From the NCBI GenBank assembly GCA_018267705.1, contig JAFDXX010000004.1, forward strand, positions 310,001-374,000: a DNA stretch of 64,000 nucleotides. The letters are read 5' to 3'. A program made the position numbers and the translations under genes. Below, one piece after another: positions 54,475 to 62,529 of the stretch. The stretch is from Bacteroidota bacterium. GTDB taxonomy: Bacteria; Bacteroidota; Bacteroidia; Chitinophagales; Chitinophagaceae. Each line of letters begins with the position of its first letter. Position 1 is the stretch's first letter. The notes beneath the pieces are model-generated. The model saw only the letters and a program-made list of their open reading frames with translations, was not told the DNA's origin and made no database searches.

Positions 54475-54960
54475 TTGAAAAATCATTTCTCTTTATTTGT
54501 TCAACAAATAACTAACCCCTTAAAATACAAACTGTTTTTATTGTTTAAGCTGCCAATGGCTTTTATGGCAGGTCTAAAAGTTGTTGAAATAAGCGAAGCC
54601 ACAGCAAGTATTTCAGTAAAATATAAATGGCTAAATAAAAATCCTTTTGCTTCTTTATATTTTGCTGTATTAAGTATGGCGGGAGAAATGAGTACAGGTT
54701 TATTGGCTTTTGGTCAAATATATAAACGCAAACCAACCGTAAGTATGTTGGTAGTAAAATTAGAAGCAGAATTTTATAAAAAAGCAATTGGCAAAATTGT
54801 TTTTACTTGTGCAGATGGTATTAAAATAAAAAATGCAGTTGATCTTGCCATTGAAACAGGAAACGGGCAAACTATTGAATGTATTGCAATTGGAAAAAAT
54901 GAAATGAATGAGAACGTTGCTATGTTTAAAATAACTTGGAGTTTTAAAATGAAAAAATAA
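54475..54960 (+). CDS. DUF4442 hotdog-fold protein
   Basis: Predicted hotdog-fold protein of 161 residues related to PaaI-type acyl-CoA thioesterases. The start NPLKYKLFLLFKLPMAFMAGLKV and the KYKWLNKNPFASLYFAVLSMAGEMSTG-like block (shown in parts) are family signatures; GEMSTG lies at the helix where thioesterases have catalytic acidic residues. It starts at TTG 54475; an in-frame stop just upstream and no suitable ATG exclude other choices. The beta-CASP nuclease gene starts 12 bases after its stop, so they share a transcript. Confidence 0.86.
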   Translation: MKNHFSLFVQQITNPLKYKLFLLFKLPMAFMAGLKVVEISEATASISVKYKWLNKNPFASLYFAVLSMAGEMSTGLLAFGQIYKRKPTVSMLVVKLEAEFYKKAIGKIVFTCADGIKIKNAVDLAIETGNGQTIECIAIGKNEMNENVAMFKITWSFKMKK

Positions 54961-54972
54961 AAAAATATATTT

Positions 54973-56376
54973 ATGAAGATTGCTTTTCATGGTGCAGCCA
55001 GAACCGTAACAGGCTCTAAACATTTAATTACATTAAAAAGTGGTACACAAATTTTATTGGATTGCGGTATGTTTCAAGGTTTGGGAAAAGATACCGATAA
55101 CTTAAATCTACAATTTGGATTTGAAGCGAGTGATGTAAATTTTTTGGTATTATCTCACGCACATATAGATCATTCTGGCTTAATACCAAGATTAGTAAAT
55201 GAAGGATTTAAAGGGAAAATATTCTGCACTTCAGCCACTAAAGATTTAACCGAAATATTATTAGAAGATTCTGCTACCATACAAAGAGATGATATAAAAT
55301 TTGTAAATAAACGCCGAGCAAAACAAAACCTACCACCTATACAACCTTTATATACAATTGATGATGCAAAAAATGTAACACCATTAATTGAAGTTGTAAA
55401 TTATAATGAATGGCACACTATAAATGATGAAGCCGAAGTAATGTTTACCGATGCAGGGCATATTATAGGCAGTGCTGCCGTGCATTTGCGTTTAAAAGAA
55501 AACAACAAAACAACTGCACTAACTTTTAGTGGAGATGTTGGCAGGTATAATGATGTTATTCTTCGCTCTCCCGATGTATTTCCACAAGCAGATTATATTT
55601 TAATAGAAAGTACTTACGGAGATAAATTGCATGAAGATGCCGGCAATGCTGTAAATATTTTAGAGCAATGGATAAATAAAACTTGCGTTGAAAAAAAAGG
55701 AAAATTAATTATCCCTTCATTTAGCGTAGGAAGAACACAAGAGCTATTATATTTTTTAAATAGTTTATCTCTTCAAAACAGATTACCAAAAATACCTGTG
55801 TTTGTAGATAGCCCATTAAGTTCAGAAGCTACCGAAGTTGTAAAAAGCCATCCCGAAAATTTTAATAAACAAGTAAAGCAATTATTAAAAACTGATGATG
55901 ATCCTTTTGATTTTCCGGGATTAAGTTTTACAAAATCTGTTGATGAAAGTAAAGCCATTAACGATAACCATCAACCCATGATAATTATTTCTGCAAGCGG
56001 TATGGCCGATGCCGGAAGAATTAAACATCATATTGCAAATAATATTGGCGATAAACACAACACCATATTAATGGTGGGTTATTGCGAACCTTTATCTTTA
56101 GGAGGAAGATTAACAAATGGTGCCAAAGAAGTAAGAATTTTTGGAGAATATTATAAAGTAGTGGCAGAAGTTGGCAGCATGAGAAGTATGAGTGCACATG
56201 GAGATTATAACGATTTATGTCAGTTTTTGGCTTGCCAAAACCCTGATTTAGTAAAAACAATTTTTATTGTGCATGGAGAAGAAGAAGTACAATTAGAATT
56301 TCAACGAAGATTATTAAAGAAGAAATTTAAAGATGTAATAGTACCTCGCTTACACGAAAGTTTTAATTTAGATTAA
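54973..56376 (+). CDS. Metallo-beta-lactamase/beta-CASP RNA nuclease
   Basis: Zinc-dependent nuclease of 467 residues, probably acting on RNA. The beta-lactamase domain has the HAHIDHSG metal motif near residue 60, then TDAGHIIGSAAVHLRL and FSGDVGRYND. The beta-CASP domain contains SFSVGRTQELLYFL, FVDSPLSSEAT and IISASGMADAGRIKHH; the last conserved motif KVVAEVGSMRSMSAHGDYNDL supplies the final histidine. No KH domain precedes it, so it is the YhfI/RNase-like form, not CPSF. Ends at a strong hairpin shared with tRNA-Gln. Confidence 0.93.
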   Translation: MKIAFHGAARTVTGSKHLITLKSGTQILLDCGMFQGLGKDTDNLNLQFGFEASDVNFLVLSHAHIDHSGLIPRLVNEGFKGKIFCTSATKDLTEILLEDSATIQRDDIKFVNKRRAKQNLPPIQPLYTIDDAKNVTPLIEVVNYNEWHTINDEAEVMFTDAGHIIGSAAVHLRLKENNKTTALTFSGDVGRYNDVILRSPDVFPQADYILIESTYGDKLHEDAGNAVNILEQWINKTCVEKKGKLIIPSFSVGRTQELLYFLNSLSLQNRLPKIPVFVDSPLSSEATEVVKSHPENFNKQVKQLLKTDDDPFDFPGLSFTKSVDESKAINDNHQPMIIISASGMADAGRIKHHIANNIGDKHNTILMVGYCEPLSLGGRLTNGAKEVRIFGEYYKVVAEVGSMRSMSAHGDYNDLCQFLACQNPDLVKTIFIVHGEEEVQLEFQRRLLKKKFKDVIVPRLHESFNLD

Positions 56377-56391
56377 ACTCTTTATAGAAAC

Positions 56392-56426
56392 AAAAATCCC
56401 GCTCGTATATGTAGAGCGGGATTTTT
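56392..56426. terminator. Terminator between beta-CASP gene and tRNA-Gln
   Basis: Perfect 13-pair stem AAAAATCCCGCTC / GAGCGGGATTTTT with a 9-base loop; serves both strands. Confidence 0.92.
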
Positions 56427-56427
56427 G

Positions 56428-56498
56428 TTGGGTTACTAGGATTCGAACCTAGACAGACAGAATCAAAATCTGTAGTGCTACCGTTACACCATAACCCA
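56428..56498 (-). tRNA. tRNA-Gln (anticodon TTG)
   Basis: Complete cloverleaf on the minus strand. Acceptor TGGGTTA/TAACCCA with U1-A72, typical of tRNA-Gln. D-arm GTGT/GCAC, anticodon stem ACAGA/TCTGT around loop TTTTGAT with anticodon TTG, a 4-base variable loop, and T-arm CTAGG-TTCGAAT-CCTAG. Discriminator A; the 3' CCA is not encoded. Reads CAA, and with U34 modification also CAG. Confidence 0.97.
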
Positions 56499-56570
56499 TC
56501 TTCACCCAAACCGTTTTTTGTTTTGGGCTGCGAAAATAAGGGCAGTATAAAAATGTTCCAAATAAAATCT

Positions 56571-57230
56571 TTATTCTTTCAGTTTTAAGGCTGTAAACCA
56601 GTAATTATTGTGCAATATTTTATCTGTAACATCTACAGCTATTGGTTTACTGAATAAGGAGCAATTTAATACCAATGTATGATATTCCCCATTTTCACCG
56701 CAGGCATCAATTCCTAAATTTTCTAATTCTGTAATTAATTGGGTAGTTAACATTTTTCCTAAGAACTTTTCTCCCATTATCTCATTACAACTTACAATCA
56801 TGGTTTTTATTCCTGCATTTAGCATTTGCATTACTAAATTTCTTCTATCTAATTTCCATAGAGGTAATATTGAGGTAAGATTGGCATTGGTACAAACTGT
56901 TTCTTCCCAATTTCTATGTTCTTGTAAATCAATATCACCAAAAACAGCAGTAGTTAAATCATATTGTTTTTGCAAAGAAGTTAATGCTTGTGTAAATTTT
57001 TTTTCATAATCGTTCCAGCTACTGCTAATTAAATGAATGGGAATATTTGCTGCTTTGGCTTGTGCTTGTAATATTTTAGAGGGTATGCCATGTGAGCGTG
57101 AAATTTTACCTTCTTCATTTAATACATTCAATAAAACTTTAGGAATATAATTTTGATGAATGGCTTGTATTAATGCAAAGCAACTGTCTTTACCACCACT
57201 CCAACTGCATAAACAATTTTTATTCTGCAT
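56571..57230 (-). CDS. Dph6-like ATP pyrophosphatase (diphthine-ammonia-ligase family)
   Basis: PP-loop ATPase of 219 residues in the MJ0570/Dph6 family. The PP-loop LCSWSGGKDSCFALIQA is at the N-terminus, followed by SHGIPSKILQAQA, AVFGDIDLQEHR and a C-terminal NGEYHTLVLNC. In archaea and eukaryotes this enzyme amidates diphthine on elongation factor 2, but bacteria lack diphthamide, so the bacterial role is unknown. The start MQNKNCL overlaps the end of rnhA by 11 bases; a longer start overlaps it more. The two are translationally coupled. Confidence 0.87.
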   Translation of the reverse strand: MQNKNCLCSWSGGKDSCFALIQAIHQNYIPKVLLNVLNEEGKISRSHGIPSKILQAQAKAANIPIHLISSSWNDYEKKFTQALTSLQKQYDLTTAVFGDIDLQEHRNWEETVCTNANLTSILPLWKLDRRNLVMQMLNAGIKTMIVSCNEIMGEKFLGKMLTTQLITELENLGIDACGENGEYHTLVLNCSLFSKPIAVDVTDKILHNNYWFTALKLKE

Positions 57231-57687
57231 TTTCATAACCTTCATCAATTAATAAATTCTTTCCGTCGGCAGCTTGTGTTGCTAATTCATCACAACGATT
57301 ATTTAATGGATTATCTGCATGACCTTTTACCCATTTTAATTTTATTTGAAAGTGTTTTGATAGTTGATAATATTTTAACCATAAATCTTTATTTTTTTTA
57401 CCGCCTTTAAAATTGGTTTTAATCCAACCATCTAACCATTTTTTTTCAATACTGTTTACAACATATTGGCTATCTGTAAATATGGTAAGCGGAATATTTT
57501 TTTTAGTAAGTGATTGTAATGCCGTAATAACCGCCAACAATTCCATTCTGTTATTGGTAGTTAATCGGTAGCCTTGTGATATTTCTTTTTGTTTATCTCC
57601 CCAAATTAAAACAATGCCAAACCCACCGGGTCCGGGGTTTCCGCGAGATGAGCCATCGGTATAAATATGTAAAGGATGTGTTTGCAT
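57220..57687 (-). CDS. rnhA: Ribonuclease HI
   Basis: Degrades the RNA of RNA-DNA hybrids. At 155 residues it has all catalytic acids: IYTDGSSRGNPGPGG (D), NRMELLAVITAL (E), FTDSQYVVNSI (D), and the fourth in the RCDELATQAA region (D). The basic-protrusion helix GWIKTNFKGGKKNKDLWLK is of E. coli type. First gene of a pair with the Dph6-like gene, whose start lies within its 3' end. Confidence 0.96.
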   Translation of the reverse strand: MQTHPLHIYTDGSSRGNPGPGGFGIVLIWGDKQKEISQGYRLTTNNRMELLAVITALQSLTKKNIPLTIFTDSQYVVNSIEKKWLDGWIKTNFKGGKKNKDLWLKYYQLSKHFQIKLKWVKGHADNPLNNRCDELATQAADGKNLLIDEGYENAE

Positions 57688-57838
57688 TTTTTGGTTTTAT
57701 TAAAAAATCAATTGCAATTTTCGGCTAAAAGGTTTGTTTAATAAAATTGAAATAAATATTGAATGAAGAGAAGCGTATTTTGTATTTTATTCTAACCTTC
57801 TTTTTATAAAAGACTATAAAAAATAAAATGCATTACCT

Positions 57839-57846
57839 TACATTTG
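57839..57846 (+). promoter_or_regulatory. -7 box of SRP RNA
   Basis: TACATTTG fits TAnnTTTG; the RNA would start six bases later at GG 57852, in good agreement with the predicted 5' end. Confidence 0.65.
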
Positions 57847-57851
57847 CAGCC

Positions 57852-57946
57852 GGCAGGTCTTACGCGACCAGCTCCTGCTGAACCTCCCCAGGGTAGGAAT
57901 ACAGCAAGGATAGGCGGTTGTAGCGGTGCGATGTGAGATACCTGCC
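57852..57946 (+). ncRNA. ffs: Signal recognition particle RNA (small bacterial type)
   Basis: Scaffold RNA of the signal recognition particle with protein Ffh. The 5' GGCAGGT pairs with the 3' ACCTGCC, closing a hairpin of about 95 bases. The apical region CAGGGTAGGAATACAGCAAGG keeps the GGAA tetraloop-side and AGCA asymmetrical loop of the Ffh-binding domain. A TAnnTTTG promoter precedes it by the correct distance and ATTTTTTATTT follows. The long rod is shorter than the Gram-positive Alu-bearing form. Not protein-coding. Confidence 0.88.
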
Positions 57947-57969
57947 ATTTTTTATTTAAATATTACGTT

Positions 57970-58620
57970 ATGAAATTTTTTCTTGATACAGCAAATCTTG
58001 CTCAAATAAAAGAAGCCAATGATTTAGGAATTTTAGATGGTATTACAACCAATCCATCACTAATGGCTAAAGAAGGAATTAAAGGAAAAGAAGCTATTGA
58101 TAATCATTATAAAACAATTTGTGAAATAGTAAATGGAGATGTAAGTGCTGAAGTTTTTTCTACCACTTTTAATGAAATTATTGAAGAAGGGAAAAAATTA
58201 GCTGCCATACATCCAAACATTGTGGTAAAAGTACCAATGATTAAAGATGGTGTGAAAGCGGTTAAATGGTTTACAGATAATGGAATTAGAACTAATGTTA
58301 CTTTGGTATTTAATGCAGGCCAGGCAATATTAGCCGCAAAAGCAGGAGCAGCTTATGTTTCGCCATTTATTGGAAGAATTGATGATACTTGTTGGGATGG
58401 TGTACAATTAGTTGCACAAATTGCCAATATATATTCTATACAAGGTTTTAAAACAGAAGTATTGGCAGCATCTATTCGCAATGCAAATCATATTATTCAA
58501 TGTGCAGAAGCCGGAGCAGATGTTTGTACTTGTCCGTTAGATTCTATTTTAGGTTTATTAAAACATCCGCTAACAGATATAGGTTTGGCAAAATTTTTAG
58601 AAGATGCGAAAAAAATGTAA
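57970..58620 (+). CDS. Transaldolase, small (TalC/Fsa-like) type
   Basis: Pentose phosphate enzyme transferring a dihydroxyacetone unit, or a fructose-6-phosphate aldolase of the same family. The 216-residue length and sequences MKFFLDTANLAQIKEA, GITTNPSLMAKEG, VVKVPMIKDGVKAVKWF (with the Schiff-base lysine in VVKVP), GIRTNVTLVFNAGQA, and YVSPFIGRIDD define the small subfamily. Distinguishing transaldolase from aldolase activity rests on a Gln/Glu and Tyr/Phe pair near the active site and was not settled here. It sits 23 bases after the SRP RNA and ends at a strong hairpin. Confidence 0.93.
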   Translation: MKFFLDTANLAQIKEANDLGILDGITTNPSLMAKEGIKGKEAIDNHYKTICEIVNGDVSAEVFSTTFNEIIEEGKKLAAIHPNIVVKVPMIKDGVKAVKWFTDNGIRTNVTLVFNAGQAILAAKAGAAYVSPFIGRIDDTCWDGVQLVAQIANIYSIQGFKTEVLAASIRNANHIIQCAEAGADVCTCPLDSILGLLKHPLTDIGLAKFLEDAKKM

Positions 58621-58640
58621 CGCAATATTTTATTATTAAT

Positions 58641-58672
58641 AAAAGCTCTGCAATAATTGCAGGGCTTTTTTG
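58641..58672 (+). terminator. Transaldolase terminator
   Basis: Thirteen-pair stem AAAAGCTCTGCAA / TTGCAGGGCTTTT with one G-U pair and loop TAA, then TTTGTTTTTATT. Confidence 0.88.
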
Positions 58673-58740
58673 TTTTTATTATTTGTTTAATAAACTTTTA
58701 GTTAAAAACTATTCTTTACTTTTAAAAGAAAAAACAGAAT

Positions 58741-59937
58741 ATGGTTTCTGAAATACGCAATTGGTTTAATAAAAATTTTACAGAAGAAAAATATCAAGCT
58801 TATTTAAAAGAATTAAACAGCAAGCATACTAATGCCATTGAATTTCGTGTTGCCGAAACACCCGTTTTTATTGATAAAATTTTTACCAATAAAATAATTG
58901 ATGCTTGTGAAAGTATTGTAGATGTTATTACGCAACCCAATTTTAATGCGTTAGTAAAAAATGCCGTACCTGAAAATGTTGTGGTACCTAATGAAACATC
59001 ATTCTCACATTTTATTGCTTTTGATTTTGGTATTTGCGAAAACGAAAATGGCGAATTAGAACCACAACTTATTGAAATGCAAGGCTTCCCTACATTATTT
59101 GCTTATCAAATTTGGCATGATGAAGTAACCCGAAAACATTTTAATATACCCGAAAATTATTCTGCTTACTTAAATAATTTTAATGCAACCACGTATACTC
59201 AATTATTAAAAGAAATTATTATAGGAAAACACAATGCAGAAAATGTAATTCTTTTAGAAATATTACCACATCAACAAAAAACAAGAATAGATTTTTATTG
59301 CACAACAGATTATGTGGGCATTCCCGTTGTTTGTTTAACAGAATTAATTAAAGAAGGGAAAGATTTATTTTATATGCATGAAGGCAGAAAAATAAAAGTT
59401 GAAAGAATTTATAACAGAATTATTTTTGATGACCTTCAACAACAAAATGCAACCATACAAGAAAAAGGGAAAATTTTATTAGAAGAATTAAATGTTGAAT
59501 GGGTACCGCATCCTAATTGGTTTTATAAAATAAGCAAATACACCATTCCATTTATAAAACATAAATACATACCTGAAACAACTTTTTTAGATGAATTAAA
59601 AACAATACCTGCTGATTTATATAATTATGTTTTAAAACCTTTATTTTCTTTTGCCGGGCAAGGTGTGGTAATAGATGTAACACCCGCCGATATTGAAAAA
59701 ATAAAAGATCCGCATAATTGGATATTGCAAAAAAAAGTAAAGTATGCCGATGTTGTTATAACACCCGATATTCCTGCAAAAGCAGAAATACGCATATTTT
59801 ATTTTTGGAAAGAAGGCGAAGCAAGACCCATTGCCACCAATAATTTAGCACGCTTAAGTAAAGGGAAAATGATTGGTGTGCGTTATAATAAAGATAAAGA
59901 ATGGGTTGGCGGCAGTTTGGCCTATTTTGAAAAATAA
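58741..59937 (+). CDS. ATP-grasp-like protein of unknown substrate
   Basis: Not assigned to a characterised family. The C-terminal half of the 398 residues resembles an ATP-grasp fold: a likely ATP-binding strand-loop VLKPLFSFAGQGV (297-309) with K299, ILQKK (328-332), KAEIRIFYFW (347-356) and NNLARLSKG (367-375), the last two resembling metal/ATP ligands. The N-terminal half has an FDFGI and IEMQGFPTLFAYQ region (94-123) that may be the substrate domain, suggesting a circularly permuted or glutathionylspermidine-synthase-like order. It stands alone, so no pathway can be read. If real, it would join a carboxylate to an amine or thiol. Confidence 0.68.
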   Translation: MVSEIRNWFNKNFTEEKYQAYLKELNSKHTNAIEFRVAETPVFIDKIFTNKIIDACESIVDVITQPNFNALVKNAVPENVVVPNETSFSHFIAFDFGICENENGELEPQLIEMQGFPTLFAYQIWHDEVTRKHFNIPENYSAYLNNFNATTYTQLLKEIIIGKHNAENVILLEILPHQQKTRIDFYCTTDYVGIPVVCLTELIKEGKDLFYMHEGRKIKVERIYNRIIFDDLQQQNATIQEKGKILLEELNVEWVPHPNWFYKISKYTIPFIKHKYIPETTFLDELKTIPADLYNYVLKPLFSFAGQGVVIDVTPADIEKIKDPHNWILQKKVKYADVVITPDIPAKAEIRIFYFWKEGEARPIATNNLARLSKGKMIGVRYNKDKEWVGGSLAYFEK

Positions 59938-59998
59938 TTTAGGTAGAAAAGTAATTCTCAATACACATAATATTACCATCAAATAATTTCTGTAAATA

Positions 59999-62044
59999 TT
60001 AGTTTACAAAACTCCACCATACACCAAACCTAAACCAAAAAGTTGGTTGTGGATATAGTTGCGGTGTAATATTATATTTAGTTAATTCTACTCCTTTTGT
60101 GGGTACTAACGTATTCAAATTTTCGGCACGTACAAATGCTTTAAAGCCTTTTATTCTAAAATTGAAAAATAAATTCACATCGGGTCTATTAGATGTTGTA
60201 TAACCGGATTGATAAAAAAACTGACCTGTAAAAGGAGAATAATTATCTGCTTGATAATTAGTGTAATATCTTATTTCTATACCGGTTGATAAAAATAAAT
60301 TTTTATAAAAATTTCCTTCAAAAGCAACTCTGTTGCGAGTTAGAAGTGTTGGTACATGTACAATTCCGCCGGTGGTTTGTTGTAAATGAACTTCACTATA
60401 CCAATTAAAATATTTATTTAATCTAAATTTTTTTTCTGCAGCAATATGCAATACATTAAATAATCCTGCTTCTTGTCTTGCTGTAAAAAAACTATCCATA
60501 TAAGCATAATTATTTATTAAAAAATATTCTCCACTTAGCTTAAAAGATAGTTTTGGATTTTCGTAAACTGCAAATAATCTTGCTGTATTTTCTTTATTAA
60601 AATTTTGTTTATTACTTATAGGAAAAGCAGTTAATGGATTGAATATAAAGGAAACGGTTCTGTTTACATTTTGAAAACCAATTTGTAAATTACCTACCAT
60701 TTTGCTTAGTTTTCTTTTTAAACTAATATATGCATTATAATCTCCGGCATTCATTCCGTTTAAATATAAATTGCCTGTGGCTTCAATTTCCCAAACTTGA
60801 TTGCGTGTTCGGTTTCTGTATTCTGCTAAGGCATATACATTATAAAAATGATGTGTGATACTATCATTAAATACGCCTTTTAAATTTTGTAAAGCAGCTC
60901 CGATTTTTAAAAATTGATTTTGATTATTTTTTTCGGGAAAAGAGATAATACTGAATTCGTTATTAATAACATTCCATTTTTCTTTAAAACTAACTGTATC
61001 TAAATAACCAGATGCATAAGGAGTAATGTGATAATTAAAATAGGTTTGATAAGCTGTAGAATCTGCATTAATATCTCTGTAATTATATGTATTTGTTGTA
61101 ATGGATAAAGTATGTTGTAATCTTAAACGAGCATAAAATAATTTGATAACCGATGAGTCTGTAACAATTGAATCTTTTTGCCCGAAATCATATTGGTGGC
61201 GATATAAAATAGTTGATGTTTGATAAATGTTTCCTGTGTTTACGGTAGTATTAAATGGACTGCGAGATTGTGTGCCTGCAACTCCTAATCTTGTTAATGC
61301 TACAAAAGGATCGCCTAAGGTTAAGTTGTTTAGTTGATGAATATCTTGTAAACCTCCGTTTTCTGAAGAGGCATTTTTATTGCTTACAAATATGAAAAAA
61401 TTTGCATATCTTTTATTGGCTGTTTGATAGTGTGCCGTAAAACGAACATTATTAAAACTTGCATTTTGTAAGCGATACAAACCCGGAGAATTTGCAAATC
61501 TATATTCAATACCAAAATTGAAACGCGGATTACGATTTTGTGTATGCGTGAAATTTATTAACTGCTCTGCTTTGCTGCCCAACATATAAGCAAGCTCGGT
61601 ATATGGTCGTGTGGTTTGAAATAATTTTGCACCTGCAACTGTAAAATTAATAGCATCATATTGATGGAAACCCGCATCCCAACCGGATTGCAGAATAGGT
61701 GTAAAAATCATAGAATGTGTTGCTGTTCCTAAATTTCCTAAATTATTTACCCAATATGGTTGCGGAAAACGAGTATTAAAATCATTTATTGAAGAATCTA
61801 AAGTTCTGTTTCTGGTAGAATCGTAATAACGATAAAAAATAGTAATAGAGTCGGCATATCTATCTCTATGTTGTAAAGAATCGTTGCTTGCTTGTTTTTT
61901 AATGGGTCTGCCCTGGCTATCGTATGTAACTCCTGGTGAAGAACCATCTGCTGTTTTTAAAGTTTTTTGTGCAAATAAAAAACTAACCGATACAACAGTA
62001 ATAAATAAGCAAATTATTTTTTTATTAAATATGGTTGAATACAT
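59999..62044 (-). CDS. Putative porin, Bacteroidota Porin_10 type
   Basis: Outer-membrane beta-barrel of 681 residues. The start MYSTIFNKKIICLF is preferred: it gives a good signal peptide (to about 26, LFAQ), whereas the longer frame does not. After a short linker the sequence shows the family features YWVNNLGNLGTATHSM and QSGWDAGFHQYD near residues 95-130, alternating aromatic/polar strands throughout, and a C-terminal FWFRFGVWWSFVN strand with terminal aromatic residues, suited to BamA recognition. Proteins of this type are found almost only in Bacteroidota. Substrate unknown. Confidence 0.88.
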   Translation of the reverse strand: MYSTIFNKKIICLFITVVSVSFLFAQKTLKTADGSSPGVTYDSQGRPIKKQASNDSLQHRDRYADSITIFYRYYDSTRNRTLDSSINDFNTRFPQPYWVNNLGNLGTATHSMIFTPILQSGWDAGFHQYDAINFTVAGAKLFQTTRPYTELAYMLGSKAEQLINFTHTQNRNPRFNFGIEYRFANSPGLYRLQNASFNNVRFTAHYQTANKRYANFFIFVSNKNASSENGGLQDIHQLNNLTLGDPFVALTRLGVAGTQSRSPFNTTVNTGNIYQTSTILYRHQYDFGQKDSIVTDSSVIKLFYARLRLQHTLSITTNTYNYRDINADSTAYQTYFNYHITPYASGYLDTVSFKEKWNVINNEFSIISFPEKNNQNQFLKIGAALQNLKGVFNDSITHHFYNVYALAEYRNRTRNQVWEIEATGNLYLNGMNAGDYNAYISLKRKLSKMVGNLQIGFQNVNRTVSFIFNPLTAFPISNKQNFNKENTARLFAVYENPKLSFKLSGEYFLINNYAYMDSFFTARQEAGLFNVLHIAAEKKFRLNKYFNWYSEVHLQQTTGGIVHVPTLLTRNRVAFEGNFYKNLFLSTGIEIRYYTNYQADNYSPFTGQFFYQSGYTTSNRPDVNLFFNFRIKGFKAFVRAENLNTLVPTKGVELTKYNITPQLYPQPTFWFRFGVWWSFVN

Positions 62045-62122
62045 TGATGCAAATAATGCTGCAAAATAACAGTAAAGCTGCAAATGAAAGTGTTAAGTAA
62101 GTGAATGAGGATAATTTGCTGT

Positions 62123-62482
62123 TTATTGAAAAGATTGCACAGCTTTTAATAAATCAACAATTGAAAAAGGTTTTGTTAGATATAAACTTGCTCCTAATGT
62201 ATTACCTCTATTTTTATCAATAGCATCGGCACGTGCGGTAAGAAATATAAAAGGAATATTTTGAGTTGTAATATCTGCTTTTAATTGGGTTAATACTTCA
62301 AAACCATCAATGCCGGGCATCATTACATCGCAAACAATAATATTAGGTAAAATTTGTTTGGCTTTTGTTACACCATCAATTCCGTTTATTGCAGCATAAC
62401 AAGTATAACCTTTTAGCTGCAACATTTTTACAATGTTGTTACGCAGAAATTCTTCATCTTCTATTACTAATATGGTAAGCAT
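62123..62482 (-). CDS. Single-domain response regulator (receiver only)
   Basis: CheY-like receiver of 119 residues with no output domain. Acidic pocket D9/E10, phosphoacceptor D52 in VCDVMMPGIDG, the conserved threonine in FLTARAD and lysine in LYLTKPFSI are all present. It begins 47 bases after the sensor kinase stop in the same direction and is probably its target, passing phosphate onward or acting by protein contact. Confidence 0.93.
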   Translation of the reverse strand: MLTILVIEDEEFLRNNIVKMLQLKGYTCYAAINGIDGVTKAKQILPNIIVCDVMMPGIDGFEVLTQLKADITTQNIPFIFLTARADAIDKNRGNTLGASLYLTKPFSIVDLLKAVQSFQ

Positions 62483-62529
62483 TTATTAAGTGCAATGTGG
62501 GTGAAGTGCCAATTATAAACTATGCATTT

